Below are positions 34,759 through 44,738 of a stretch of 64,000 nt of DNA, piece after piece; the stretch's first letter is position 1; each line of letters starts with the position of its first letter. Origin of the DNA: an uncultured Acetatifactor sp. GTDB taxonomy: Bacteria > Bacillota > Clostridia > Lachnospirales > Lachnospiraceae. Under the pieces are notes generated by a model, which had not been told where the DNA came from, did not search any database, and saw nothing but the letters and a program-made list of their open reading frames with translations. Position numbers and translations under genes: made by a program. Location: assembly GCA_910584375.1 (NCBI GenBank), contig CAJUAH010000006.1, positions 11,533-75,532 on the forward strand, in the 5' to 3' direction.

Positions 34759-36834
34759 GTGAAGGGATTTCCAAATTTCCGGGGAGAGATGAACAGGTCG
34801 GAAAGAATGCAGCTAAAGGCATTTATATGTCTGCTGGGGATTCTCCTGCTGCTTATACTGATCGCGGCAGGGCTGCTCAAAAGGCTGGGCGGCAGTGAGG
34901 AGGAACCGCCGCCGGAGAGCAGCCGGGAAGAAGAGCATGTACCGGTGACAGAGTACTTACATAATGTGTGGATCATGGGAGCGGACAGCAGTGGACTGTT
35001 ATGCTTTACGGGGGAGGGTGAGCGCTTGCTGCGGGTGGCGGCTTTCCCAGGGGAGGATTCACAGCCGGGGACGATGCCATCTCAGACAGACAGTGGGGAA
35101 CATCGGAGCGAAGTCACAGATATAAGCCGGGAGACGGCGCAGTCTCAGACGGGCAGCGGCGAAAGCTGGATCGAAGTCACAGATACAAATTGGGGAACGG
35201 CGGAGTGGCTGTTGGGACTCAGGGAACAGGTGGCGGATCTGGAGCTGACCGACGGCATGGTTACGGCCCTTCGGATCAAGCCGCAAAAAACCGGCGGAAA
35301 AGTGCTGGCTGCCGATTCGGACGGGGTATGGCTGGAAGAACAGGGAAGACTGGAATATACGGAGGACGTACAGGGCTACAGGCTGTACGGAGAACCGGCC
35401 TCTGTCGACTACAGGGATCTGTGCATCGGATATGACTTTGCGGATTTTTGTTTGGAGGACGGACGGATATGCGCCATATTGCTGGCCCGGGAGCCAGCCA
35501 TGGAAAACATCCGGGTGCTGCTGAAAAACAGTGACTTTCAGGGAATCTATCACGATCGGGTGGAACTGACCTGTGATACGGATTACACGGTACAGGTTCT
35601 GAACGCGGCAGATCCGCAGGAGACGGTTACAAGTTATCCGGCGGGGGAGAGCGTGGAGCTGACAGCCCAGAGGGGAGCAAGACTGCTGGTGACGCCCAGC
35701 GCCAGAACCGGCAAGATCATTCTGGAAAGCATCCACCGCAGTCAGGGTATACCGGCCTATCGGGGCAGTCTGGAACTGTGGTGGACCCAGGAGGGGATCG
35801 TGCTGATCAATGAACTGCCTCTGGAGGAGTATCTCTACAGCGTTGTGCCCAGCGAGATGCCGGCGTCCTATCCTCAGGAGGCATTGAAGGCGCAGGCGAT
35901 CTGTGCCCGGACCTATGCCTATACGCATATGCTGCGTGCAGGTTATGAGGAGCTGGGCGCTCATGTGGATGACAGTTCTTCTTATCAGGTATATAACAAT
36001 ATTCTGGAGCAGGAGGCGGCTACGGCAGCGGTAAAGGCCACTTACGGACAGTTGCTGGTACGGGAGGACGGGGAGACTTTGGCGGAGACTTACTATTATT
36101 CCACCTCCTGGGGGTATGGGAGCGATGCCCATGTATGGAAGACGGACAGTGCGGAGGAATATGCGTATATTATCCCCAGGCATTTAAACCGGGGGGAGAT
36201 GCGCAGGATGCTGGGGCAGGAGACCGAGACGGTGTCACAGTCCCCGGATCTGACCAGAGAGGATGTTTTTGCGGCAGCTATTCGCAGTATTGATCCCGGA
36301 GATTTTGAGTCCGGAGAAGGCTGGTATCGATGGAGTTACACGGTGAGGAACCTGAACTGCGATACAGTGCGGCGGCAACTGCAAAGCCGGTATGAGGCCA
36401 ACGAAAAGCTGGTGCTGACTCTGGACGGGGAAGATTACGTGAGCCGGCCCATTGGAACATTTAAGGAGATACGGGATCTGGTCATACTCACCCGGGGAGC
36501 CGGGGGCGTGGCCGATGAACTGTTGATAGAGACGGATCGGGATACATATAAAGTCATATCGGAGCATACTATCCGATATATACTGTGTGACGGCGAGACG
36601 AAAGCGCTGCGTCAGGACGGCAGTGAGGTGGCCATGAGCAGCCTGCTGCCCAGCGCGTTTTTTACAATAGAGATTGCCAGAGAGGGAGAAAATGTGGTAG
36701 GATATAATCTGACCGGAGGCGGCTTTGGCCATGGAGTAGGCATGAGCCAGAACGGCGCGCGCGCTATGGCTCAGGAGGGATACAGCGCCGGGGACATACT
36801 GCGTTTTTTTTACGACGGATGTTTTGTGCGGTGA
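34759..36834 (+). CDS. SpoIID/LytB domain protein, membrane anchored
   Basis: 691 residues: an N-terminal transmembrane helix (about 18-36), a Pro/Glu-rich linker, a stretch with two 21-residue repeats (108-149), a beta-rich middle, and a SpoIID/LytB domain (NELPLEEYLYSVVPSEMPASYPQEALKAQAICARTYA at about 350-390, then FGHGVGMSQNGARAMA near the end). SpoIID proteins are lytic transglycosylases acting on denuded glycan during engulfment; LytB relatives stimulate wall amidases. GTG 34759 after GGGGGAATTAGGGT. More likely a LytB-like paralogue than the engulfment SpoIID because of its large N-terminal region. Confidence 0.88.
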   Translation: MKGFPNFRGEMNRSERMQLKAFICLLGILLLLILIAAGLLKRLGGSEEEPPPESSREEEHVPVTEYLHNVWIMGADSSGLLCFTGEGERLLRVAAFPGEDSQPGTMPSQTDSGEHRSEVTDISRETAQSQTGSGESWIEVTDTNWGTAEWLLGLREQVADLELTDGMVTALRIKPQKTGGKVLAADSDGVWLEEQGRLEYTEDVQGYRLYGEPASVDYRDLCIGYDFADFCLEDGRICAILLAREPAMENIRVLLKNSDFQGIYHDRVELTCDTDYTVQVLNAADPQETVTSYPAGESVELTAQRGARLLVTPSARTGKIILESIHRSQGIPAYRGSLELWWTQEGIVLINELPLEEYLYSVVPSEMPASYPQEALKAQAICARTYAYTHMLRAGYEELGAHVDDSSSYQVYNNILEQEAATAAVKATYGQLLVREDGETLAETYYYSTSWGYGSDAHVWKTDSAEEYAYIIPRHLNRGEMRRMLGQETETVSQSPDLTREDVFAAAIRSIDPGDFESGEGWYRWSYTVRNLNCDTVRRQLQSRYEANEKLVLTLDGEDYVSRPIGTFKEIRDLVILTRGAGGVADELLIETDRDTYKVISEHTIRYILCDGETKALRQDGSEVAMSSLLPSAFFTIEIAREGENVVGYNLTGGGFGHGVGMSQNGARAMAQEGYSAGDILRFFYDGCFVR
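35080..35205 (+). repeat. 63-bp in-frame tandem duplication in the SpoIID/LytB gene
   Basis: Two adjacent 63-base units encode S-Q-T-x-S-G-E-x-x-x-E-V-T-D followed by seven more residues. They are diverged at about a third of positions, so the duplication is not recent. Confidence 0.75.
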
Positions 36835-36887
36835 ACCATGGGTGTGAGTCTGATGGCAGGCGGCTTTATGGCATGTGAGGGAAATAA

Positions 36888-37745
36888 ATGATGCGGAAAC
36901 TGATTAAGATAAGTATGAATTTCAGCAGGAAAATGAGCGAGAAAAATATCAGCGCCTATGCCGCCAGCACGGCCTTTTTTATCTTTTTGTCGCTGGTGCC
37001 CATGCTGATGGTAGTCTGTACCATGATTCCGTACACGCCGCTGACGGAGGAGAATCTGACCCGCGCCATTACGGAGCTGACGCCGAATCAGATTGATTCC
37101 ATGGTAACGCAGCTGATTCATGATGTGTACCGCAGGGCGTCTTCCATCCTGCCTTTGGCGGCGCTGGTGATGATCTGGACCGCCGCCAAAGGTCTGCTGG
37201 CTCTGATGCGGGGATTGAACGCGATCAATGACGTGCAGGAACACCGCAATTATTTTGTGGTGCGCTTTGTGGCGGCGGTCTATACGGTGGTCATGCTGAT
37301 CGCCATGGTGATATCGTTGGTTATTATGGCGCTGGGCAGCAGGCTGGTGGACCTGGTGCTGGCCAGGATTCCTCAACTGGAGGTATTGTTTTCCCTGATC
37401 GTGAACTTACGTTTCATTTTTTCCTGGGTGGTATTGACCTTGCTGTTTGCGGCGGTGTACACTTATGTGCCCAGCAAAAAAATGCGTTTTCGGGAACAGA
37501 TACCGGGAGCCAGTTTCACGGCGGTAGTATGGAGCGTGTTCTCCTGGGGATTCTCCATTTATCTGAACTTCAGCGGTTCTTTCAGCATATACGGCAGCCT
37601 GTCCCTGATCATCATCGCCATGATCTGGATGTACTTCTGCATGTATATCATCATGGTGGGCGCTTATCTGAACTGTTTTTTCAGCCCGGTGAACAAGGTG
37701 CTGACGGGCAGCAGGGGACGGCAGCTTGAGAGTCTGGAGGAGTAG
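36888..37745 (+). CDS. YihY/BrkB family membrane protein
   Basis: 285-residue polytopic protein with about six transmembrane helices (starting at about residues 25, 85, 125, 165, 205, 240). Family marks are SAYAASTAFFIFLSLVPML near the N-terminus, LPLAALVMIWTAAKGLLALMRGLN and a C-terminal YFCMYIIMVGAYLN. Formerly annotated as RNase BN or virulence factor BrkB; the true function is unsettled, transport being likely. Starts 54 bases after the SpoIID-like gene. Confidence 0.92.
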   Translation: MMRKLIKISMNFSRKMSEKNISAYAASTAFFIFLSLVPMLMVVCTMIPYTPLTEENLTRAITELTPNQIDSMVTQLIHDVYRRASSILPLAALVMIWTAAKGLLALMRGLNAINDVQEHRNYFVVRFVAAVYTVVMLIAMVISLVIMALGSRLVDLVLARIPQLEVLFSLIVNLRFIFSWVVLTLLFAAVYTYVPSKKMRFREQIPGASFTAVVWSVFSWGFSIYLNFSGSFSIYGSLSLIIIAMIWMYFCMYIIMVGAYLNCFFSPVNKVLTGSRGRQLESLEE

Positions 37746-37776
37746 AAATTTTGTAGGTGTAAAGGATAAAAAACGC

Positions 37777-37805
37777 TTGACATTTATGAAGGAAACCTCT
37801 AAAAT
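37777..37805 (+). promoter_or_regulatory. Promoter of the pheST T-box transcript
   Basis: TTGACA 37777-37782 and TAAAAT 37800-37805 with a 17-base spacer, giving a start near 37812. Confidence 0.82.
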
Positions 37806-37811
37806 AGTCAC

Positions 37812-38092
37812 CATGAATGATAAAAGGCGAAGAAGGTGCATAGTAGAGCGTCATTTCCGCACAGAGAGGGGAGATCGCCGGCTGTAAGTTTCCCTGCGTT
37901 CAGATGAAAGCTCGAATTTCCCACCGGAGCTGCCTGGGTGAAAACCTGTCGTGGACAGAAACAGTAGCCTTGGCCGTTGACGCGCGTTAAGTGTATCAGA
38001 GAGTCCCGTCCGTCGCAGGGTGGGAAATATGGGTGGTACCGCGGAAGATTGATTTCGTCCCATGTGCAGGATGCTGTACATGGGATTTTTAT
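37812..38092 (+). promoter_or_regulatory. T-box riboswitch (tRNA-Phe) controlling pheST
   Basis: The leader contains the T-box core GGGTGGTACCGCGG at 38031-38044, a stem I with an AGAGAGGGGAG segment (about 37863-37873) and the GGAGCTGCCTGGGTGAAA block after the specifier loop. The codon TTC at 37918-37920 lies five bases before GGAG, the usual specifier position, and encodes Phe, matching the downstream genes. The terminator is CCCATGT...ACATGGG with six T (38059-38092); uncharged tRNA-Phe would stabilise the competing antiterminator. Confidence 0.93.
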
Positions 38093-38283
38093 ATGCCCTG
38101 ATACGGCAGAGTCCGAAGGAGCTGCAGACGTGTGAAAATGGGAAAGCGCTGAGATGGAGAGGCATTGGCAAGGCTCGGAGGATGTCTCGGAGAATTTGCG
38201 GAAGTCCGGGCTGGAAGTTACTATGCCGAATGGCGCGTGTGGCCGCGGCGGAACGGAACATTTTATAGTAGGAGGAGAGAGTC

Positions 38284-39318
38284 ATGAGTGACAGATTAGC
38301 GAACATCAGGCAGGAGATCCTGGACGGCATCAGGGAGCGCGCAGGGTCGAGGGCGGAGGCATTTGAACTTCGCAAGCAGTTTCTGGATTCCAAGACCGGC
38401 AAGATCGGTCAGTTGATGAAAGAGATGAAGAGTATCGCTCCCGAGGAGCGGGCCGGTTTCGGCAAGAGTGTCAATGAGCTGAAGGAGTGGGCGCAGCAGC
38501 GCTTTACGGAACTGGATGAGAAGATGAAGGAGCGGGAGCTGCAAAGACGCTATGAGTCCGAGCGCATTGATGTCACGATGCCGGCTCAGTGCGTGGAAAC
38601 AGGCAATCTGCATCCCGTCACCCAGATCCGCAATCAGCTTATGGACATTTTCGTGGGCATGGGCTTTGAGGTGGCCCAGACGCGGGAGATTGAGAAAGAT
38701 TATTACAACTTTGAGGCTTTGAATATCCCCAAGGATCATCCCGCCAGGGACATGCAGGATACTTTTTATCTGTCCCCGGAGCTGTTGTTGGCCACGCAGA
38801 CCAGCGCGGCGCAGATCCATACAATGGAAAAGAAAAAGCCTCCCATCAAGATCGTCGCGGCGCCGGGCAAGGTGTTCCGGTCGGATGAGGATGCAACCCA
38901 TTCTCCGATGTTTCATCAGATGGAAGGGCTGGTAGTGGACGAGCGGATCACGCTCTGCGATCTGAAGGGCATGCTGGATCTTTTTACGAAAAGAATATTT
39001 GGCGAGGAGACTATCACTCGGTTGCGCCCATCTTATTTCCCTTTTACAGAGCCCTCCGTAGAAGTGGATGTGAGTTGTTTTGCCTGCGGCGGCAAAGGCT
39101 GCAAGCTGTGTAAAGGTACGGGCTGGATAGAGATATTGGGGGCTGGTATCGTAAACAAGAAGGTGCTGGAAAATTGTGGCATTGATTCAGAGCGGTATAG
39201 CGGTCTGGCGTTTGGCATTGGCCTGGAGCGTATTGCCATGTTGAAATATGGCATCAACAATATAAAGCTACTGTTTGAGTCCGATCTGCGCGTTCTACAG
39301 CAGATTGATGATAATTAG
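38284..39318 (+). CDS. pheS: Phenylalanyl-tRNA synthetase alpha subunit
   Basis: 344 residues: N-terminal coiled coil (about 1-90), then class II catalytic core. Motif 2 is FRSDEDATHSPMFHQMEGLVVD, the Phe pocket is FPFTEPSVEVDV, and motif 3 is GLAFGIGLERIAMLKYGI. A cysteine cluster C-x2-C-G-x-K-G-C-x2-C-K (CFACGGKGCKLCKGTGW) typical of many bacterial PheS is present. AGGAGGAGAGTC precedes ATG. Confidence 0.97.
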   Translation: MSDRLANIRQEILDGIRERAGSRAEAFELRKQFLDSKTGKIGQLMKEMKSIAPEERAGFGKSVNELKEWAQQRFTELDEKMKERELQRRYESERIDVTMPAQCVETGNLHPVTQIRNQLMDIFVGMGFEVAQTREIEKDYYNFEALNIPKDHPARDMQDTFYLSPELLLATQTSAAQIHTMEKKKPPIKIVAAPGKVFRSDEDATHSPMFHQMEGLVVDERITLCDLKGMLDLFTKRIFGEETITRLRPSYFPFTEPSVEVDVSCFACGGKGCKLCKGTGWIEILGAGIVNKKVLENCGIDSERYSGLAFGIGLERIAMLKYGINNIKLLFESDLRVLQQIDDN

Positions 39319-39466
39319 TGCCGGGTTTGGAATCTTAAACCGTGTATTTCCGTACTGTTTCGCACAAAAAGACGGGTAATCTCCAAACGGCTGTAGTCGG
39401 AAACTACCCCGTGAACATTGGGGCTGACAGGGAATACGCGAACTGAAATATGGAGGGATGATAAAG

Positions 39467-41887
39467 ATGTTAGTACCTTTGAGTTGGTTAAAAGAGTATG
39501 TTGAGATTGATGTGACGCCTCAGGCGCTGGAGGAAAAGCTGTTTTCCTGCGGCTTTGAGGTGGAGGAACTGCAGGAGGTGGGAAAGGATGTCAGCAATGT
39601 GGTCGCGGGTCTGGTGGAGACCTGTGAGCCCATTCCCGATACCCATTTACACGTATGCCGGGTGAATGCAGGCAGTCATGGCACATTTCAGGTGTGCTGC
39701 GGCGCGGACAATGTGCGGGCGGGGGGAAAATATCCTCTGGCGCTGGTGGGAGCCACGGTGTATATGACCGCCAAGGACCACAAGACCGTAGAGGGCACCA
39801 TGACGATCAAGAAAGGAAAACTGAGGGGATACGAGTCGGAGGGCATGCTGTGTTCCGGCGTGGAGCTGGGAGTGAGCGAGAATATGTTCCCCGGCGGGGG
39901 CTACAACGGCCTGCTGGTACTTCCCCAGGATATGGAGCCGGGGACGGATGTAAAGCCCGTTCTGGGGCTGGACGACTGGATTTTTGATATTTCCATCACA
40001 GCCAATCGCCCGGACTGTCAGAGTATCGTGGGGATTGCCAGAGAGGTGGCGGCCGTACTGGATAAGGAATTTCATATGCCTGCGTTGGATTATACGGTTA
40101 CGGAGGTTCAGAAAGAGGGTTTTGCCGTGACGGTGGACGCTCCGGATCTGTGTCCCCGGTATATCGGCCACTATGTATATGATGTGAAGATCGGGGAGTC
40201 GCCGCTGTGGATGAAACGCCGTCTGGCGCTGATGGGACAGGACGCCATTTCCAATATTGTGGATATCACCAACTATGTGCTGCTGGAGATGGGTCAGCCC
40301 ATGCATGCCTTCGACTGCGATTATCTGGAGGGCAATGCAATCCGTGTGCGCCGGGCCCGGCAGGAAGAACCGATTACCACGCTGGACGGCCAGGAATATA
40401 TTTTAAACGAAAATAACCTGGTCATTTGCGACGGCGTAAAACCGGTGGCTCTGGCGGGGGTTATGGGTGGCCTGAATTCTGAGATACGGGAGAGTACCAC
40501 GGAGGTATTATTTGAATCCGCCAAATTTGCCAGAGACAATATCCGCAAGACCTCCCGCTCCCTGGGCAAGCGCACGGATGCCAGCGCCCGGTACGAAAAG
40601 GGCGTGGACGAATACTCTACGGTGCATGCCATGGAACGTGCCTTGCATTTGATAGAAGAGCTGGGCTGCGGAAAAGTCTCTTCCACCCATGTGGATGTGA
40701 ACACTGGCAACGGCATAGAACCCAGAGAGATGAAAGTCAGCGTTAAAAAGGTGGAGGACGTGCTGGGGATTCAGGTACCCGGCGAAGAGATCCTGCGGAT
40801 TATGAAGAACCTTGATTTTGCGCCGTCCATGAGCGGGGACGAACTGACGCTGCAGGTGCCTGCCTACCGCGAGGATATGGATTCCTATCCGGATGTGGCG
40901 GAGGAAGTGATCCGTATGTACGGCTATGACCATGTGATCTCCGCCTTTATGCCCCAGGCGCAGGTGACCATGGGAGGGGTGCCTCAGAACATGAAAAAAG
41001 AGATGAAACTCAAGAGAGCGCTGTGCAGTGTGGGCGCGTACGAGTGCATCCACTACAGCTTTTTCTCCCCCTCGGACCTGGATCTGTTGCGCCTGCCCGG
41101 GGACGCCCCGGAGCGTCAGGCTATCCGTATCCTGAATCCCATCAACGAGGAATTGTCGCTGATGCGGACTACGCTGGTGCCCTCTATGCTAAACGCGATC
41201 TCACGGAACCAGAAAAAGGGCAATCTGGAGGGCAGGCTGTTTGAGAGCGCCAAAGTATTTATTCCGCAGTCCCTTCCTCTGTCCGACTACCCCGAGGAGC
41301 GGGAAACGCTGTGTATCGGTATCTTCGGAACGCAGGAAAGTTTCTTTACTTTGAAGGGTATGGCGCAGAAGGTGGCGGACACACTGTTTTTACAGTTTGA
41401 CTATATACCGGACGCCAAACCCTATCTGCATCCCTATCAATGCGCGGGTATTTATTTCGAGGGGACGCGGATCGGCTGCATGGGTAAGGTGGCCTATGAG
41501 GTGGCGGAGCAGTTGGATCTGCGCACGGACGCCTATGTGCTGGAACTGGATCTGCACAGTCTGGAGCAGGCATATGACCGGGAGGCGAGCTTTACTCCTC
41601 TGTCCAGATTCCCGGAGGAGAGCAGGGATCTGGCGCTGGTTATGGACAGGGAAGTGACCTGCGGGCAGGTGGAAGAGGTTATCCGTCGCTCCTGCCAGTA
41701 TATCAAGGATATTCGGTTGTTTGACGTCTACGAGGGAGGCCAGATCGCGGAAGGCAAAAAGAGCATGGCGTTTACCGTGGAGTTTCGGCCCGGCGAGGAG
41801 GCCTTTGAGCCGGATGCAGTGGACCGTTTTGTGAAAAAGATTCTGAAGAATCTGAAAAATCAGTTGGACATTGAACTTAGGAGTTAA
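39467..41887 (+). CDS. pheT: Phenylalanyl-tRNA synthetase beta subunit
   Basis: 806 residues: tRNA-binding OB domain (VVAGLVETCEPIPDTHLHVCRVNAG, about 45-150), B3/B4 editing domain, B5 domain, catalytic-like core and C-terminal ferredoxin-fold anticodon-binding domain (PLSRFPEESRDLALVMDREV to the end). Forms the alpha2-beta2 enzyme with PheS. ATG 39467 sits 10 bases after GGAGG; the ATG at 39458 is too close. A 148-base gap after pheS shows no terminator. Confidence 0.97.
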   Translation: MLVPLSWLKEYVEIDVTPQALEEKLFSCGFEVEELQEVGKDVSNVVAGLVETCEPIPDTHLHVCRVNAGSHGTFQVCCGADNVRAGGKYPLALVGATVYMTAKDHKTVEGTMTIKKGKLRGYESEGMLCSGVELGVSENMFPGGGYNGLLVLPQDMEPGTDVKPVLGLDDWIFDISITANRPDCQSIVGIAREVAAVLDKEFHMPALDYTVTEVQKEGFAVTVDAPDLCPRYIGHYVYDVKIGESPLWMKRRLALMGQDAISNIVDITNYVLLEMGQPMHAFDCDYLEGNAIRVRRARQEEPITTLDGQEYILNENNLVICDGVKPVALAGVMGGLNSEIRESTTEVLFESAKFARDNIRKTSRSLGKRTDASARYEKGVDEYSTVHAMERALHLIEELGCGKVSSTHVDVNTGNGIEPREMKVSVKKVEDVLGIQVPGEEILRIMKNLDFAPSMSGDELTLQVPAYREDMDSYPDVAEEVIRMYGYDHVISAFMPQAQVTMGGVPQNMKKEMKLKRALCSVGAYECIHYSFFSPSDLDLLRLPGDAPERQAIRILNPINEELSLMRTTLVPSMLNAISRNQKKGNLEGRLFESAKVFIPQSLPLSDYPEERETLCIGIFGTQESFFTLKGMAQKVADTLFLQFDYIPDAKPYLHPYQCAGIYFEGTRIGCMGKVAYEVAEQLDLRTDAYVLELDLHSLEQAYDREASFTPLSRFPEESRDLALVMDREVTCGQVEEVIRRSCQYIKDIRLFDVYEGGQIAEGKKSMAFTVEFRPGEEAFEPDAVDRFVKKILKNLKNQLDIELRS

Positions 41888-41950
41888 GGAAAAAGGCGCC
41901 GGGAGGGGCGCAGCGGAACTTAATTTTTATGAAAGAAAGGAAATCAGAAA

Positions 41951-43378
41951 ATGTTAAAACAATGCGCATGGGAAAACTATGATGAGAAACAGCTTAAAAA
42001 GCTGGAGAAACTGAGCCGGGAGTACAGAGAATTTCTGGACCAGGGCAAGACGGAGCGGGAGTGCATCGACACGATCGTCAACATGATCGAAGAAGACGGC
42101 TACCGGGAACTGGAGGCCATGATAAAGGCCGGAGAACCTTTGAAGAAGGGGGATAAGGTGTACAGTGTGTGGATGAATAAGTCCATCGCCGTATTCCGCA
42201 TCGGCAGGAAACCTTTTGCCGAGGGCATGAACATTCTGGGCGCTCATATTGACAGTCCCCGACTGGATGTCAAGCAGAATCCGCTGTTCGAGGACATCGA
42301 TCACACCTTCGCCTATATGGATACCCACTATTACGGAGGCGTCAAAAAATACCAGTGGGTGACGCTGCCTCTGGCCATTCACGGTGTGGTGGTCAGGAAG
42401 GACGGTACCACTGTGGAGCTGAACATCGGGGAAAATGAGGACGATCCCGTATTTTTTGTATCCGATCTGCTGATCCATCTGGCAGGCGAGCAATTGGAGA
42501 AAAAGGCCGCCAAGGTCATCGAGGGGGAGGCGCTGGATCTGATCGCCGGCACAAAGCCCCTGATTCTGGGCCAGGAGGAGAAAGAGACGGACGAAGGCAA
42601 GAAAAAGGCGAGAAACCTGGTCAAGTCCGCCGTGCTGGATATCCTGAAGGAAACTTACGATATAGAAGAGGGGGATCTGATCTCCGCGGAACTGGAGGTG
42701 GTGCCTGCAGGTAAGGCCAGAGAGGCCGGATTTGACCGCAGCATGATACTGGCCTATGGGCAGGATGACCGGGTGTGCGCGTTTACCTCTCTGAAAGCCA
42801 TGCTGGATATCAAAAATCCCGACAGAACCGTGTGCTGTATTCTGGTAGATAAGGAAGAGATCGGTTCCGTGGGCGCTACAGGCATGCAGTCCAGATTTTT
42901 TGAGAATGCGGTGGCAGAGCTGATGAATCTGGCAGGGGAATACAGCGAGTTGAATGTGCGCCGCTGTCTGTCCCGCAGCGCCATGCTCTCATCGGATGTG
43001 AGCGCGGCTTTTGATCCGGGTTACCGGAGCTGCTTTGAACTGCAGAATGCGGCTTTTCTGGGCGGCGGCATGGTGTTCAACAAATTTACCGGCTCCAGAG
43101 GAAAATCCGGCTCCAACGACGCCAATGCGGAATATGTGGCCCATCTGCGCAAGGTCATGGACGAGGGCAAGGTGCAGTGGCAGACGGCGGAGCTTGGAAA
43201 GGTGGATGTAGGCGGAGGCGGAACCATCGCGTATATTCTGGCTCTCTACGGCATGAACGTCATTGACAGCGGCGTGCCTGTGCTGAATATGCACGCGCCC
43301 TGGGAGGCCACCAGCAAGGCGGACATCTATGAGGCGTACAGAGGCTATAAGGCCTTTGCGGAAAATGTAACTATGTAA
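41951..43378 (+). CDS. M18 family aminopeptidase
   Basis: 475 residues, the length of the bacterial M18 (aspartyl aminopeptidase-like) enzymes. Metal and catalytic elements are seen: GAHIDSPRLD with the His and Asp ligands near residues 98-105, VDKEEIGSVGATG with the catalytic Glu pair, DVSAAFDP, and MHAPWEATSKAD with the final His. Cytosolic, dodecameric zinc peptidase. GAAAGGAAATCAGAAA precedes ATG 41951. Independent of neighbours functionally. Confidence 0.94.
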   Translation: MLKQCAWENYDEKQLKKLEKLSREYREFLDQGKTERECIDTIVNMIEEDGYRELEAMIKAGEPLKKGDKVYSVWMNKSIAVFRIGRKPFAEGMNILGAHIDSPRLDVKQNPLFEDIDHTFAYMDTHYYGGVKKYQWVTLPLAIHGVVVRKDGTTVELNIGENEDDPVFFVSDLLIHLAGEQLEKKAAKVIEGEALDLIAGTKPLILGQEEKETDEGKKKARNLVKSAVLDILKETYDIEEGDLISAELEVVPAGKAREAGFDRSMILAYGQDDRVCAFTSLKAMLDIKNPDRTVCCILVDKEEIGSVGATGMQSRFFENAVAELMNLAGEYSELNVRRCLSRSAMLSSDVSAAFDPGYRSCFELQNAAFLGGGMVFNKFTGSRGKSGSNDANAEYVAHLRKVMDEGKVQWQTAELGKVDVGGGGTIAYILALYGMNVIDSGVPVLNMHAPWEATSKADIYEAYRGYKAFAENVTM

Positions 43379-43449
43379 AAGACGGGCCGCCAGGGAATCA
43401 GATGTCTCTGGCGGTATTACGGTATAACGAGCGATCCGTGGAGAAAGGT

Positions 43450-44481
43450 ATGGAACTAAAAAAATCAGATTTCTATTTTGAACTGCCCCAGGAGCTGATT
43501 GCGCAGGATCCCCTGGAAGATCGGGCGTCCTCCAGATTGTTGTTGCTGGATAAAAATACTGGGGAGATCGGGCATGACATTTTTCACAATATTGTCCGGT
43601 ATCTGCGTCCCGGGGACTGTCTGGTGTTGAATAACACAAAGGTGATCCCCGCCCGGCTGCTGGGACAGCGGGCGGGGACAGGAGCCCGTGTGGAGGTGCT
43701 GCTCTTGAAACGCCGGGAAGGGGATGTGTGGGAAACACTGGTAAAACCCGGCAAAAAGTGTAAGCCCGGCACAGAGCTGACATTTGGAGACGGCCTGCTG
43801 CGGGGACAGGTACTGGAGACCGTGGAGGAGGGTAACCGTCTGATACGGTTTTCCTATCAGGGAATATGGGAAGAAGTGCTGGACAGGCTGGGAGAGATGC
43901 CTCTGCCGCCCTATATCACCCATAAGCTCAGCGACAAAAGCCGCTATCAGACAGTTTACGCCAAATATGAGGGTTCGTCCGCGGCTCCCACGGCGGGATT
44001 GCATTTTACACAGGAGTTGCTGCGGCAGATCCAGGACATGGGAGTGAGCGTGGTCTATGTGACACTGCATGTGGGACTGGGAACTTTTCGGCCTGTGAAA
44101 GAGGAGAATGTGCTGGAGCACCATATGCATTCGGAGTATTACCAGGTCACGGAGGAAGCGGCGGAGCAAATCAATGCCGCCAAGACCGCCGGGGGGCGTG
44201 TGATTTGCGTGGGAACCACGAGCTGTCGGACGCTGGAGAGCGCCGCGGATGAGAACGGCACGGTGCGGCCGGGATGTGGCAACACGGATATTTTTATCTA
44301 TCCGGGATACCGGTTTAAGGTACTTGACTGTCTGATCACCAACTTTCATCTGCCCGAATCCACGTTGGTGATGCTGGTTAGCGCGCTGGCGGGGCGGGAG
44401 AGGGTGTTGGCGGCCTACAGGGAGGCCATACGGGAGAGATACCGTTTTTTCAGTTTTGGGGATGCCATGCTAATCAAATGA
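43450..44481 (+). CDS. queA: S-adenosylmethionine:tRNA ribosyltransferase-isomerase
   Basis: Transfers and isomerises the ribosyl moiety of SAM to preQ1 in tRNA, forming epoxyqueuosine. 343 residues with DFYFELPQELIAQDPLEDRASSRLL at the N-terminus, YAKYEGSSAAPTAGLHFT and CLITNFHLPESTLVMLVSA. The start at 43450 follows GGAGAAAGGT; the longer frame from 43402 is not family-like. tgt and queG are not in the window. Confidence 0.97.
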   Translation: MELKKSDFYFELPQELIAQDPLEDRASSRLLLLDKNTGEIGHDIFHNIVRYLRPGDCLVLNNTKVIPARLLGQRAGTGARVEVLLLKRREGDVWETLVKPGKKCKPGTELTFGDGLLRGQVLETVEEGNRLIRFSYQGIWEEVLDRLGEMPLPPYITHKLSDKSRYQTVYAKYEGSSAAPTAGLHFTQELLRQIQDMGVSVVYVTLHVGLGTFRPVKEENVLEHHMHSEYYQVTEEAAEQINAAKTAGGRVICVGTTSCRTLESAADENGTVRPGCGNTDIFIYPGYRFKVLDCLITNFHLPESTLVMLVSALAGRERVLAAYREAIRERYRFFSFGDAMLIK

Positions 44482-44518
44482 CATCCAAATTTAATTATCG
44501 TTCATAAAGAAACTTTGC

Positions 44519-44562
44519 ATTGCCCGCTCCTGGCGTTCCTTTTCTTTCCGGAGCGGGGCAAC
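44519..44562 (+). other. Hairpin downstream of queA
   Basis: TTGCCCGCTCC (44519-44529) and GGAGCGGGGCAA (about 44550-44561) form an 11-base stem with one bulged G and a 20-base pyrimidine-rich loop. There is only a weak T tract after it. It probably ends the queA transcript. Confidence 0.5.
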
Positions 44563-44682
44563 GGAGGCTTTCTTATTCCGGGGCTTGCGGATAGAAAAGC
44601 TGTAGAATCAAATTATAAATGGGTAGGATAACACCCAAAAGAACAAAATCAGATATTGTGCCTGACTTTGTTCCGAATATTG

Positions 44683-44711
44683 TTGATTTTATTCCGCCAT
44701 AGTGGTATACT
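44683..44711 (+). promoter_or_regulatory. Promoter of the AAA/PD-(D/E)XK gene
   Basis: TTGATT 44683-44688 and TATACT 44706-44711 with a 17-base spacer, 28 bases before the start codon. Confidence 0.68.
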
Positions 44712-44738
44712 GTATCTGAAAAGCTTGGAGGTGCTAAC

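Noticed and set aside
35059..36183. 374-codon minus-strand frame opposite the SpoIID/LytB gene
   Set aside because: Antisense shadow with Arg/Gln/His-rich composition, lying wholly over an intact gene with recognised motifs.
36888..37745. Ribonuclease BN (rbn) annotation
   Set aside because: Old label for YihY/BrkB proteins; RNase BN is a different protein, so only the membrane family name is used.
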